DNA of 64,000 bases, from assembly GCA_002706605.1 (NCBI GenBank), contig PALT01000005.1, forward strand, positions 1 to 64,000, in the 5' to 3' direction. Below, piece by piece: positions 25,377 through 33,973 of the stretch. The notes under the pieces were generated by a model. The model was given only the letters and a program-made list of their open reading frames with translations, ran no database searches and had not been told where the DNA came from. The position numbers were made by a program, and so were the translations under genes. Within the stretch, counting starts at the first letter, position 1, and the number at the start of each line of letters is the position of its first letter. Origin of the DNA: Rhodovulum sp. (lineage in GTDB: Bacteria; Pseudomonadota; Alphaproteobacteria; Rhodobacterales; Rhodobacteraceae).

Positions 25377-26532
25377 GCGATCCCTGATCTTTCCGGCGGC
25401 AGAGTATCGTGACCGTGTTGCGCGCCTGCAGGATCAGATGGGCGAACAGGGGCTGGATGCGCTGTTCCTGACGGCGGCGGCGGATGTCTTCTATGTCACG
25501 GGGTTTTTGACGCGGTTCTGGGAAAGCCCCGCGCGTCCGTGGTTCGTGATTGTTCCGGCGGCAGGCGATCCGGTGGCCGTGATCCCGACGATCGGGGTCG
25601 AGTTGATGGGGCGCACATGGATCGCCGACATCCGCACGTGGGACGCGCCCGATCCGGCGGATGACGGGGTCAGTTTGCTGATCGACACGATCTGTGGCTT
25701 GGTGCCGGACACCGCGCAGATCGGGGTGCCGATGGGCCTTGAGACTCATCTGCGCATGCCCTTGGCCGATTATGATCGCGTATCGGCGGGCATCGCGCCG
25801 CGCCGGTTTGTCGATGGCACGAACGCCGTTCAACGCACCCGCGAAATCAAGAGCACCGCCGAAATCACCGCGATCCGCACGGCCTGTGACATTGCCGGAC
25901 GGGCTTTCGCGCGGGTGCCGGAGTTTGCGGGCGTGGGTCGGCCTCTGGATCAGGTGTTTCGCGATTTTCAGGCGGCCTTGCTGCACGAGGGGGCCGATTG
26001 GGTCAGCTATGTCGCCGGGGCCTCGGGGCAGGGCGGGTATGGCGATGTGATCTCTCCCGCGTCCGCCGATCCGCTGCAATCCGGCGATGTGTTGATGTTG
26101 GACACGGGCGCGGTGCGCGGCGGGTATTTCTGCGATTTCGACCGGAATTACGCGGTGGGCGAAGTGTCGGATGCCGTGCGCCGCACCCATGCCGCCCTGT
26201 GGGAGGCGACCGAGGATGCGTTGTCCGCCCTGCGTCCGGGGATGCTGGCCTGCGATGTGCACCGGATGTTGTGCGAAGGGTTAACGCGGCGCGGGGCCAC
26301 GCCGGGTGGTGGGCGATTGGGCCATGGGTTGGGCGTCACCCTGACCGAATGGCCGTCGTTCACGCCGCGCGACACAACACCCCTGCGCGCGGGAATGGTG
26401 TTGACGCTAGAACCCGGCGCGATGGTGGGGGACGGCCGCATGATCGTGCATGAGGAAAACATCGTGCTGCGGGCGGAGGGGGCCGAATTGCTGTCCCCGC
26501 GCGCGCCTTATGACATGGTGGAGCTGCGGTGA
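25369..26532 (+). CDS. M24-family metallohydrolase (Xaa-Pro peptidase / ectoine hydrolase-like)
   Basis: A 387-residue M24 'pita-bread' enzyme. An N-terminal creatinase-like domain (FYVTGF, RPWFVIVP) precedes the catalytic domain. Metal-binding positions are seen in LMLDTGAVRGGYFCDFDRNYAVG (two Asp), GRLGHGLGV (His), LTLEPGAMV (Glu) and HEENIV (Glu). Relatives cleave Xaa-Pro dipeptides, creatine or ectoine. Its setting between a PLP ammonia-lyase and an Asp/Glu-racemase-like gene recalls ectoine utilisation (EutD-EutA), but the other ectoine genes are absent, so the substrate is left open. It overlaps both neighbours (8 and 4 bases). Confidence 0.85.
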   Translation: MAERSLIFPAAEYRDRVARLQDQMGEQGLDALFLTAAADVFYVTGFLTRFWESPARPWFVIVPAAGDPVAVIPTIGVELMGRTWIADIRTWDAPDPADDGVSLLIDTICGLVPDTAQIGVPMGLETHLRMPLADYDRVSAGIAPRRFVDGTNAVQRTREIKSTAEITAIRTACDIAGRAFARVPEFAGVGRPLDQVFRDFQAALLHEGADWVSYVAGASGQGGYGDVISPASADPLQSGDVLMLDTGAVRGGYFCDFDRNYAVGEVSDAVRRTHAALWEATEDALSALRPGMLACDVHRMLCEGLTRRGATPGGGRLGHGLGVTLTEWPSFTPRDTTPLRAGMVLTLEPGAMVGDGRMIVHEENIVLRAEGAELLSPRAPYDMVELR

Positions 26533-27236
26533 TGGGCGATTTTCCCTATGACCTGACGCCTAGCACATTGCCCGCGATGGGTTTGATTGTGCTGCGCGTG
26601 GATGAGACAATTGAACAGGATTTCCGCCGCGCGATTGCGCCCGATGCGGCGCGTCTGCACATCACGCGGGTTCAGTCGGGCGATGACCTGACGCCCGACA
26701 GTATTGCCGCGATGGAGGCGCAACTGACCACCGCCGCGTCCCTGTTGCCGCCTGCGGGGTTTGACGTGGTGGGCTATGCCTGTACGTCGGGCACGGCGCA
26801 GATTGAGGCGGATCGCGTGGGTGATCTGGTCCGCGCGGGGGTGCAAACGCGGCACGTGACCAATCCGTTGAGCGCCGCGCTGGCCGCCTTTGCGGATCGG
26901 GGCGTGGCGCGGGTTGGGATCGTGTCGCCCTATGTGGCGTCCGTGGCCGCGCCCTTGCGAACGGCGTTCATGGACGCGGGGATCGAGGTGCCTGATACCG
27001 TGTCCTTTGGCGAAGAGATCGAGGCGCGCGTCGCCCGTATCGCCCCCAAATCCATCGCCAACGCAGCCCGTGCCTTGGTCGCGCGCAGCGCGATGGACGC
27101 GGTGTTCCTGTCCTGCACGAACCTGCGGACCTTTGACATTCTTCCCATGCTAGAGGCCGAATTGGGCATGCCCGTGTTCAGTTCAAATCAGGTTCTGGCG
27201 TGGCATATGGCGCGCCTTGCGGGGCAAGGCGTCTGA
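26529..27236 (+). CDS. Asp/Glu racemase superfamily enzyme (maleate isomerase / EutA-like)
   Basis: A 235-residue enzyme of the aspartate/glutamate racemase superfamily. The two catalytic cysteines of this fold are visible in GYACTSGTAQIE and FLSCTNLRTFD, as in maleate cis-trans isomerase, arylmalonate decarboxylase and the ectoine-utilisation protein EutA. The reaction may be racemisation, isomerisation or decarboxylation of a small acid. It is the last gene of the catabolic operon and overlaps the M24 gene by four bases, so it very likely acts on the same pathway intermediate. Confidence 0.82.
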   Translation: MMGDFPYDLTPSTLPAMGLIVLRVDETIEQDFRRAIAPDAARLHITRVQSGDDLTPDSIAAMEAQLTTAASLLPPAGFDVVGYACTSGTAQIEADRVGDLVRAGVQTRHVTNPLSAALAAFADRGVARVGIVSPYVASVAAPLRTAFMDAGIEVPDTVSFGEEIEARVARIAPKSIANAARALVARSAMDAVFLSCTNLRTFDILPMLEAELGMPVFSSNQVLAWHMARLAGQGV

Positions 27237-27241
27237 ACGAC

Positions 27242-27477
27242 CTATCGCACCGGCCCGTTTAACCAATTCAGACAGATTTCAACCACCCGATCATCGATCC
27301 AATGGCCCAAATCGGGTAGGGCGCGAAAGGTTGCGTTGGGCATGCGGGCGGCCAAACGGCGGGCGGCGTCGGGCGTGATACAGGGGTCATTGCCCCCATG
27401 CACGAACAGTGCAGGAACCGCCGCATCATGACAAACGCCCGCCGCCGGCAAAATCCCCAAGACCCGCTGTAACGCGC
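27242..27477 (-). pseudogene. 3' remnant of an alpha/beta-hydrolase gene
   Basis: The last 78 or so codons of an alpha/beta hydrolase remain. The catalytic Asp loop reads ALFVHGGNDPCITPD and the catalytic His region reads LPDLGHWIDD, ending in a normal C-terminus and stop. The nucleophile elbow and the whole N-terminal two thirds are missing. No ATG or ribosome site lies at the start, and the upstream frame runs into the PAS-LuxR gene, whose stop overlaps the junction. It probably marks a deletion or recombination breakpoint. Confidence 0.7.
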
Positions 27478-28080
27478 CTAGCCGCCGCTGCGCGACACGA
27501 CGTGGTCGCTGTTGATGCCGCCAAGGGACTGGAACAGACCGCTTGAATTGCTGACCCCGAATTTTTTCAGCAGCTTCGCGCGATAGACCTCGACCGTGCG
27601 ATAGGACAGGTCCAACTGGTTCGCGATTTCCTTGCTGGTCAGCCCGTCCGAGAGATAGGAAATGATCTCCCGCTCGCGCCGTGTCAGGGGGACATAGGGG
27701 CGGGTTTCGGACAGATCGGCAAAGCTCCAGACCGCGCGCGACAGGGGTTCGTCCGGCGTGAACGAATGGCCGCGCACACGGCACCAGAACAGGGTGCCGT
27801 CCTTTTTCGCCATGATGCGTTCGTCCCAATAGGTGTTGGTTTCACGCAACTGGCGCACACCGCGATCACGGATGTTTTTGAACTCTTCATCGCTGGGGTA
27901 GAGGATCGCAAAGACCTGATTGCGCAGCTCATCGCGGGTATAGTCGAACATCTCGGCAAAGGCGTCATTGCAATCGCGGATCACACGGTTTTCCGTGATC
28001 ACCAGACCGACCGGCGCAAACGCATAGGCCAGCGTGGCGAAATCGCCGGTCTCATAGGCCTCGTCTATACGTATTTCCAC
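27478..28080 (-). CDS. PAS-LuxR transcriptional regulator
   Basis: A 200-residue regulator. An N-terminal PAS domain (about 15-130; APVGLVITENRVIRDCNDAFAEMF and the PAC-like DGTLFWCRVRGH) precedes a LuxR-type helix-turn-helix (about 132-185; LTRREREIISYLSDGLTSKEIANQLDLSYRTVEVYR). It has no receiver domain, so activity is likely controlled by a ligand or redox signal bound to PAS. It reads divergently from the ABC importer gene starting at 28179 and probably controls it. The start is GTG with GAGG nine bases upstream. Its 3' end abuts the hydrolase remnant. Confidence 0.87.
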   Translation of the reverse strand: MEIRIDEAYETGDFATLAYAFAPVGLVITENRVIRDCNDAFAEMFDYTRDELRNQVFAILYPSDEEFKNIRDRGVRQLRETNTYWDERIMAKKDGTLFWCRVRGHSFTPDEPLSRAVWSFADLSETRPYVPLTRREREIISYLSDGLTSKEIANQLDLSYRTVEVYRAKLLKKFGVSNSSGLFQSLGGINSDHVVSRSGG

Positions 28081-28178
28081 AATATTGCCTCAGGGTCCTA
28101 GTCGCGCGAACATGTCTTTAGGGTAGGGGCGCGATGCTTTTGATGCAACGCATGCACCTGCCAACATGGGAGGAAAGC

Positions 28179-29378
28179 ATGGCACTATTCAAGCGACTCG
28201 TCGCATCCGCCGTGATGGGTATGACCCTGAGCACGGCAGCACTCGCAGAAAACGATCCGATCAAGATCGCCCTTCTCCACGGCCTCAGCGGGTCGAGTTT
28301 TGAGGCGTTTTCGAAACAGGCACAGACCGGTTTCGAGATGGGCATCGAATACGGCACCGGCGGGACCGGCGAAATCAATGGCCGCCCGATTGAGCTGATC
28401 ATCAAGGACACGCAATTCAAACCCGACATCGCGCGCGCTGTTTTGGCCGAGGCCTACGGCGATGATGAGGTATTGCTGGCCGTCGGGGCGACCTCGTCCG
28501 GCGTGACCACGGGGATGCTGCCCATCGCCGAGGAATACGAGAAAATCCTGATCGTCGAACCCGCCGTCGCCGATAGCCTGACCGGCCCCGACAGCAACCG
28601 CTATGTGTTCAAGACCTCGCGCAACTCGTCGATGGATATGCAGGCACAGGCGCTTGCGCTGAACCCTGATGAGACGCTCTATGTGGCGACCTTGGCCGAG
28701 GATTACGCCTTTGGCCGCGACGGGATTTCTGCGTTCAAAACCGCATTGGACGGGTCGGGGGCCACGGTCGTGACCGAGGAATATGTCCCCCAAGGCACCA
28801 CCGATTTCACCGCGACCGCCGAACGCATGTTCAACGCGCTGAAGGACAAAGAGGGCCGCAAGGTCATCCTGATCTACATCGCCGGTGGTGGCGATGCGCC
28901 CGGTAAGATTCAGGCGATGGACCCCTCACGGTTCGGGATCGAGATTTCGATGGGTGGGCATATCCTGCCGGTTCTGCCGACGTACAAACGCTTTCCCGGT
29001 ATGGAGGGCGCCGTGTATTATTACTATGAGGCGTTCGATAACGAGATCAACGAGTGGCTGGTGACCGAGCACACCGCGCGGTTCGACGGTCCGCCCGATT
29101 TCTTTACCGCCGGTGGGATGTCTGCCGCGCTGGCCGTGGTCAAGGCCCTGACCGAGGCACCGGATTACGAAACCGAGACCCTGATCGAAACGATGGAAGG
29201 CATGTCTTGGGAAACGCCCAAGGGCACGATGACCTTCCGCCCCGAGGATCATCAGGCGCTGCAAGATATGCTGCATTTCAAAATCCGCGTCGATGATGCC
29301 GTTGATTGGGCGATCCCGGAAAAGGTCCGCATCATTCCCGCCGATGAGATGGATATCCCAATCGGTCGCGAGAACTAA
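28179..29378 (+). CDS. ABC importer substrate-binding protein, LivK/AmiC type
   Basis: A 399-residue periplasmic type I binding protein. The signal peptide is MALFKRLVASAVMGMTLSTAALA. The mature domain follows the branched-chain amino acid/amide pattern: IKIALLHGLSGSSFEAFSKQAQTGFEMGIEYG, RPIELIIKDTQ, VGATSSGVTTGMLPIAEEY and TLAEDYAFGRDG. Ligand identity cannot be deduced; the fold binds amino acids, urea, amides or aromatic acids. A GGGAGGAA site lies seven bases before the ATG. It heads a five- or six-gene operon and is divergent from the PAS-LuxR gene. Confidence 0.9.
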   Translation: MALFKRLVASAVMGMTLSTAALAENDPIKIALLHGLSGSSFEAFSKQAQTGFEMGIEYGTGGTGEINGRPIELIIKDTQFKPDIARAVLAEAYGDDEVLLAVGATSSGVTTGMLPIAEEYEKILIVEPAVADSLTGPDSNRYVFKTSRNSSMDMQAQALALNPDETLYVATLAEDYAFGRDGISAFKTALDGSGATVVTEEYVPQGTTDFTATAERMFNALKDKEGRKVILIYIAGGGDAPGKIQAMDPSRFGIEISMGGHILPVLPTYKRFPGMEGAVYYYYEAFDNEINEWLVTEHTARFDGPPDFFTAGGMSAALAVVKALTEAPDYETETLIETMEGMSWETPKGTMTFRPEDHQALQDMLHFKIRVDDAVDWAIPEKVRIIPADEMDIPIGREN

Positions 29379-29394
29379 GGCCCACGCGGTCAAT

Positions 29395-29442
29395 CCCCGT
29401 CCCATTTTCGGGGCGGGGCCCCACGACGGGCCACCCCGTCGT
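29395..29442 (+). other. Tandem hairpins between binding-protein and ATPase genes
   Basis: Two stem-loops occur in the 90-base gap: CCCCG/CGGGG (29395-29413) and ACGACGGG/CCCGTCGT (29423-29442). Neither is followed by a T-run. They probably stabilise the binding-protein mRNA or attenuate transcription into the membrane and ATPase genes. Confidence 0.55.
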
Positions 29443-29468
29443 CCCAATTTCCCTATCGGAATGATCTG

Positions 29469-30236
29469 ATGACGTCCCCATCCCTTGAAACGCGCGACCT
29501 GACGATCCGGTTTGGTGGTCACGTCGCGGTCAATAGCGTCTCTTGCGCCTTTCATCCGGGCGAATTGACGGTGATCGTCGGCCCCAATGGCGCAGGCAAA
29601 ACCACCTATTTCAACCTGATCTCGGGGCAATTGCCCGCGACATCGGGCAGTGTGATCAAGGACGGCGTGGACATCACCGGCCTGTCCCCGTCCGCGCGCG
29701 CCCATCACGGGGTGGGGCGGGCGTTTCAGCTGACCAATCTGTTTCCGCAGCTGACCGTTCTGGAAAACATCCGTCTGGCGGTTCAGGCGCGCTCGCGCGC
29801 GGGGTGGAGCATGTTTCGCCCCGTCGCCCATTTCCGCGACCTGACCCAAAAGGCCGAACATTACCTTGAGGCCACGCGCCTGTCCAAACTGGCCCATCAG
29901 ACCGCCGCGACCTTGCCCCACGGGGATCAGCGCAAGCTGGAGGTCGCGCTTCTGATGGCGATGGAACCGGACGTCTATATGTTCGACGAACCGACAGCGG
30001 GGATGAGCCTTGATCACGCCCCCGACGTGTTGGACCTGATCGCGCAGATCAAGGCGGACAGGTCCAAAACGGTCCTCTTGGTCGAACACAAAATGGACGT
30101 GGTGCGCGCGCTGGCCGACCGGATTATCGTGCTGCACAACGGCGAATTGCTGGCCGATGGTGATCCGGCCGAGGTCATGTCCAGCCGCATCGTGCGCGAC
30201 GTCTACCTTGGCACCGCGACGGAGGAAACCGCATGA
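29469..30236 (+). CDS. ABC importer ATPase, LivG type
   Basis: A 255-residue ATPase. It has Walker A GPNGAGKTT, Q-loop GVGRAFQLTNLFPQLTVLENIRLAVQ (a LivG hallmark) and Walker B VYMFDEPTAGMS. The signature region is degenerate, LPHGDQRKLEVALLMA instead of LSYGxQR, and the H-loop is LVEHKMD. It couples ATP hydrolysis to solute uptake through the permeases encoded downstream. It overlaps the next ATPase gene by four bases. Confidence 0.92.
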   Translation: MTSPSLETRDLTIRFGGHVAVNSVSCAFHPGELTVIVGPNGAGKTTYFNLISGQLPATSGSVIKDGVDITGLSPSARAHHGVGRAFQLTNLFPQLTVLENIRLAVQARSRAGWSMFRPVAHFRDLTQKAEHYLEATRLSKLAHQTAATLPHGDQRKLEVALLMAMEPDVYMFDEPTAGMSLDHAPDVLDLIAQIKADRSKTVLLVEHKMDVVRALADRIIVLHNGELLADGDPAEVMSSRIVRDVYLGTATEETA

Positions 30237-30937
30237 GCCTCTTGTCGATCCGCAATATGAAGACCAGCATCGGCCAATATGCCGTTCTCCACGATGTCAC
30301 CTTTGACGTGCCCGAGGGCGGGGTGTTTGTCCTCTTGGGTCGCAATGGCGCAGGCAAGACGACGACCCTGCGTTCGATCATGGGGCTGTGGTCGCCGTCG
30401 CCCGGATCGGTCACGTTCCGTGGTCAGGACATCACAGGCATGCACACCGCCGATATCGCGCGGCTGGGGATCGCCTATGTGCCCGAAAACATGGGTATCT
30501 TTGGCACGCTGACGGTGGATGAGAACCTGATCCTTGCCACGGCGAACGGCAAGTTCGACAAGGCGCGTCTGGCCCGCATCCACGAATTGTTCCCTGCGTT
30601 GGAACGGTTCCGCGACAAACAAGCGTGGAGCCTGTCCGGCGGGCAGAAACAGATGCTGTCGGTGGCGCGCGCGATCATTGAACCGCGTTCATTGATCCTG
30701 ATCGATGAACCGACCAAGGGCCTTGCGCCGTCGATCGTGGCCGCCATGGCCGAGGCATTTCGCGAAATTTCGCGCACCACCACGATCCTATTGGTCGAAC
30801 AGAATTTCAACTTTGCCAAGAGCCTTGGGCGCGACATGGCGGTGATTGATGACGGGCGCGTGGCGCACGCGGGCACCATGGCCGATTTCGCCGCCGACCT
30901 TGATCTGCAGGACCGCCTGCTCAGCCTTTCTGTGTGA
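30233..30937 (+). CDS. ABC importer ATPase, LivF type
   Basis: A 234-residue ATPase. Walker A is GRNGAGKTT, the Q-loop region reads YVPENMGIFGTLTVDENL, the signature is LSGGQKQMLSVARAI, Walker B is LILIDEPTKGLAP and the H-loop is LVEQNFNFA. The length and the short C-terminus are those of LivF. It pairs with the LivG-type subunit and precedes the permease genes. Confidence 0.92.
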   Translation: MSLLSIRNMKTSIGQYAVLHDVTFDVPEGGVFVLLGRNGAGKTTTLRSIMGLWSPSPGSVTFRGQDITGMHTADIARLGIAYVPENMGIFGTLTVDENLILATANGKFDKARLARIHELFPALERFRDKQAWSLSGGQKQMLSVARAIIEPRSLILIDEPTKGLAPSIVAAMAEAFREISRTTTILLVEQNFNFAKSLGRDMAVIDDGRVAHAGTMADFAADLDLQDRLLSLSV

Positions 30938-30947
30938 GGACCCTGAT

Positions 30948-31940
30948 ATGACTGCACTCACTCAAACTTTGGGACGGGCGGGGGGCGTGAACCTGTTGCC
31001 GGTCTTTATCGCGGTGATCGCCTTTGTCCTGATCGGCGCGCCGTCGTCGTGGATCACCTTGACCGTGGCGGGATTGGCCATGGGGATGATGTTGTTCCTG
31101 ATGGCCTCGGGGCTTAGCCTTGTGTTCGGCCTGATGGACGTTTTGAATTTCGGCCATTCCGCCTTTGTCAGCTTTGGCGCCTTTATCTCGGCCACGGTTC
31201 TGGCGGGGTTGGGCGGGTGGTTGACCGCGGACAGTTGGGCGCTCAACTCCATGGCCCTGATTGCGGCCTATCTGGCGGCGATTACATTCGGCCTGATCGC
31301 CGGTTGGTTTTTTGAAACCGTCATTATTAAACCCGTTTACCGCGACCACCTGCGTCAGATCCTGATCACCATCGGGGCGATGATCGTGGCCGAGCAGACC
31401 ATCCTTGCCTTTTGGGGCGGCACGCCGTTTTCCGTGGCGCGGCCCGCGTTTTTGGAAGGCTCGTGGATCATCGGCGATGTGTCGATCGAGATCTACCGCG
31501 CCTTTGCCTTTGCCCTTGGGGCGGCGGTGTTTGTGATGCTGTACCTCGTTTTGAACCGCACGCGGATCGGCCTGTTGATCCGCGCGGGCGTTGAGGACCG
31601 CGAGATGGTTGAGGCGCTTGGGTTCCGTGTGGACCGTTTGTTCATCGGGGTGTTCATGCTGGGCTCGGCCCTTGCTGCACTCGGGGGCGCGATGTGGGCG
31701 GGGTATGAGACTTTGATCACCCCGCATATGGGCGCGGACCTGATGATCGTGGTGTTTATCGTTGTGATTATTGGCGGTCTCGGCTCAATCGAGGGGACGT
31801 TGCTGGGTGCCGTCCTTGTCGGGTTGATGTCGAATTATGTGGGCTTTCTGGCACCGAAACTGGCGCTGGCGTCCAACATGATCCTGATGGTGGCAATCTT
31901 GCTGTGGCGGCCCAACGGCTTGCGCCCGGCGGTCAAATGA
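30948..31940 (+). CDS. ABC importer permease, LivH type
   Basis: A 330-residue membrane permease with about eight hydrophobic helices. Family features are GLSLVFGLMDVLNFGHSAFVSFGAF near residues 50-75 and the cytoplasmic coupling loop with GVEDREMVEALGFRVDRLFIGVF. The ATG at 30948 follows a GAGGA site, ten bases after the LivF-type stop; a much earlier in-frame start would sit inside that gene. Confidence 0.9.
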   Translation: MTALTQTLGRAGGVNLLPVFIAVIAFVLIGAPSSWITLTVAGLAMGMMLFLMASGLSLVFGLMDVLNFGHSAFVSFGAFISATVLAGLGGWLTADSWALNSMALIAAYLAAITFGLIAGWFFETVIIKPVYRDHLRQILITIGAMIVAEQTILAFWGGTPFSVARPAFLEGSWIIGDVSIEIYRAFAFALGAAVFVMLYLVLNRTRIGLLIRAGVEDREMVEALGFRVDRLFIGVFMLGSALAALGGAMWAGYETLITPHMGADLMIVVFIVVIIGGLGSIEGTLLGAVLVGLMSNYVGFLAPKLALASNMILMVAILLWRPNGLRPAVK

Positions 31941-31951
31941 GGGTCACAGAG

Positions 31952-33052
31952 ATGAGCAATCCCATGACCCAGACCCCCGCAAACACCGGCACCATGATGG
32001 TCAAAGGCGTGGTCGCCCTGATCGCCGCGCTGTTACTCTTCGCGCCGTTCCTGTTTCAGGACACCCGGTCCCTAGAGGTCGCCGCGCGCATCTGCATCTT
32101 TATCGTTCTGGTGGCCAGCTTTGATCTCTTGATCGGCTATACCGGCATCGTCAGCTTTGCCCATACGATGTTTTTCGGGTTCGGGGCCTATGGGGCGGCG
32201 ATCCTGTTGAAACAGATGGGGCCGGGGTGGACGCCCGTGATCCTTGGGGCGCTGGCCGGTGTCGGCGTGTCCTTGGTGTTTGCGGTGGTGATCGGATTGC
32301 TGTCCCTGCGGGTCAAGGCGATCTTTTTCGCGATGATTACCTTGGCCGCCGCATCTGTGGTTTTGGTGCTTGCATCCCAACTGTCGCACATCACGGGGGG
32401 TGAGGACGGGATCATCTACAAATCCCCCGATCTGTTCAAAACCGCGACCAAGCTGGCCGTGGATGAGGACGGCAAGGTCCTGCGCCTATGGGGCGTGCGG
32501 TTGAACGGCAAACTGGCCGCGTATTATTTCGTCTTCGCGACCTCACTGATCCTGTTTTTGGCCATGCTGCGGTTTGTTGGGTCGCCCTTTGGCACGGTTC
32601 TCAAGGCCATCCGCGAGAATGAGGCACGCGCCGAGGCCATCGGATACCGCGTCGTCGCCTATCGCACGGCGGTGTTCTGTTTGTCGGCGGCCATCGCGTC
32701 GCTGGCGGGGACGGTCTATGCGGTTTGGTTGAAATACACGGGGCCGGACACGGCGCTGTCGTTCTCGATCATGATCGACATCCTGTTGATGGTGGTGATC
32801 GGCGGCATGGGCACGATGTGGGGCGCGGTGATCGGCGCGGTTCTGATGATCCTTGCGCAATATTACCTGCGCGATCTGATGGGCGCGGCGGCCGAGGCGA
32901 CGGCAAACATTCCCATTTTGCCACAGCTTTTGGCGCCGGACCGGTGGCTGTTTTGGCTAGGGATCATCTTTATCCTGCTGGTCTATTTCTTTCCCAAGGG
33001 CATCGCGGGCACCGCGATGGAGCGCGGCGCGGCAAAAGGGGGCGGCGCATGA
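31952..33052 (+). CDS. ABC importer permease, LivM type
   Basis: A 366-residue membrane permease. The segments DLLIGYTGIVSFAHTMFFGFGAYGAAIL and IRENEARAEAIGYRVVAYRTAVFCLSAAIASLAG are typical of LivM, and the C-terminus KGIAGTAMERGAAKGGGA is short. An AGGG site eight bases before the ATG at 31952 supports this start; another ATG overlaps the previous stop at 31937. It overlaps the hydrolase gene downstream by four bases. Confidence 0.9.
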   Translation: MSNPMTQTPANTGTMMVKGVVALIAALLLFAPFLFQDTRSLEVAARICIFIVLVASFDLLIGYTGIVSFAHTMFFGFGAYGAAILLKQMGPGWTPVILGALAGVGVSLVFAVVIGLLSLRVKAIFFAMITLAAASVVLVLASQLSHITGGEDGIIYKSPDLFKTATKLAVDEDGKVLRLWGVRLNGKLAAYYFVFATSLILFLAMLRFVGSPFGTVLKAIRENEARAEAIGYRVVAYRTAVFCLSAAIASLAGTVYAVWLKYTGPDTALSFSIMIDILLMVVIGGMGTMWGAVIGAVLMILAQYYLRDLMGAAAEATANIPILPQLLAPDRWLFWLGIIFILLVYFFPKGIAGTAMERGAAKGGGA

Positions 33053-33900
33053 GCATCCCGCGCTTTGCCCTGATCCCCGTGATGGATCACGAGATTCACG
33101 TCACCGAATGGGGCGATCCGTCGGGCAGGCCCTTGGTCATGTGGCATGGTCTGGCGCGCACGGGGCGGGATTTCGACGAACTGGCCGCCGCCCTGTCGGA
33201 CCGGTATTTCGTGATCTGCCCCGACACGATCGGGCGCGGCCTGTCCAGTTGGTCCACGAACCCCGAGGCCGAATATTCCGTGGAATATTACGCGGGCATC
33301 GCGACCGATCTGTTGGACCATTACGGGTTTGCCAGTGCCGATTGGCTGGGCACATCTTTGGGCGGGCTGATCGGGATGCGGATCGCCTCGGGGCCGCAGG
33401 CCGACCGGCTGTCGTCCCTGATCATCAACGACATCGGTCCCGAAATCCCGCAAGCCGCCATTGACCGCATCGTCACCTATGTCAGCGATCCCCCCGAGTT
33501 CGCCACCGTGTCCGCCGCCGAGGCATGGCTGCGCGCGGTCTATCGTCCCTTTGGCCCCGCGCCGGATGGGTATTGGCGGCGCATGGCGCGCACGTCGCTG
33601 CGCCGGTTGGACAGTGGCAAGCTTGCGCTCCACTACGATCCGCGCATCACCGTGCAATTCACCGCATCGCGCGCCGAACTGACGTCATGGGATCGCTATG
33701 CGCGGATCAAAACGCCTTGTCACGTCATTCGCGGGCGGACGTCCGATTTGTTGACGACGGATATTCTGGACCTGATGCGCCAACGCGGCCCGCGCCCCGA
33801 TACGACCGAGATCGACTGTGGGCACGCGCCCAGTCTGGTCACGCCCGAGGGCGCGGATCTGATCCGCAGCATCCTGCACCGCCTTCGATCCGATGGGTGA
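33049..33900 (+). CDS. Alpha/beta hydrolase
   Basis: A 283-residue alpha/beta-hydrolase-fold enzyme with no signal peptide, so it acts in the cytoplasm. The oxyanion region is MWHGLARTGRDFDELAAAL, the nucleophile elbow is LGTSLGG (Ser), the acid is in IRGRTSDLL (Asp) and the base is in DCGHAPSL (His). Such enzymes hydrolyse esters, lactones or amides. It is the last gene of the importer operon, coupled by a four-base overlap to the permease gene, so it probably processes the imported compound. Confidence 0.87.
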   Translation: MSIPRFALIPVMDHEIHVTEWGDPSGRPLVMWHGLARTGRDFDELAAALSDRYFVICPDTIGRGLSSWSTNPEAEYSVEYYAGIATDLLDHYGFASADWLGTSLGGLIGMRIASGPQADRLSSLIINDIGPEIPQAAIDRIVTYVSDPPEFATVSAAEAWLRAVYRPFGPAPDGYWRRMARTSLRRLDSGKLALHYDPRITVQFTASRAELTSWDRYARIKTPCHVIRGRTSDLLTTDILDLMRQRGPRPDTTEIDCGHAPSLVTPEGADLIRSILHRLRSDG

Positions 33901-33911
33901 AAACATAAAAA

Positions 33912-33943
33912 ACGGCCCACCAGTCGCGCGAATGGTGGGCCGT
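33912..33943 (-). terminator. Intrinsic terminator of the CoA-ligase operon
   Basis: ACGGCCCACCA and TGGTGGGCCGT form an 11-bp perfect stem with a 10-nt loop. On the minus strand it is followed by TTTTTTATGTTTT, a good U-tract, about 30 bases after the CoA-ligase stop. It may also help end the convergent importer operon, but that side has no T-run. Confidence 0.82.
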
Positions 33944-33973
33944 CGGCGTTTGACCTGATTTCCCGCAATCGGG

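Noticed and set aside
24327-27236. Ectoine utilisation operon (eutABCDE)
   Set aside because: Only EutA-like and EutD-like genes are present; EutC-like cyclodeaminase, EutE-like deacetylase and ectoine-specific uptake genes are missing, and the PLP enzyme looks DpaL-like.
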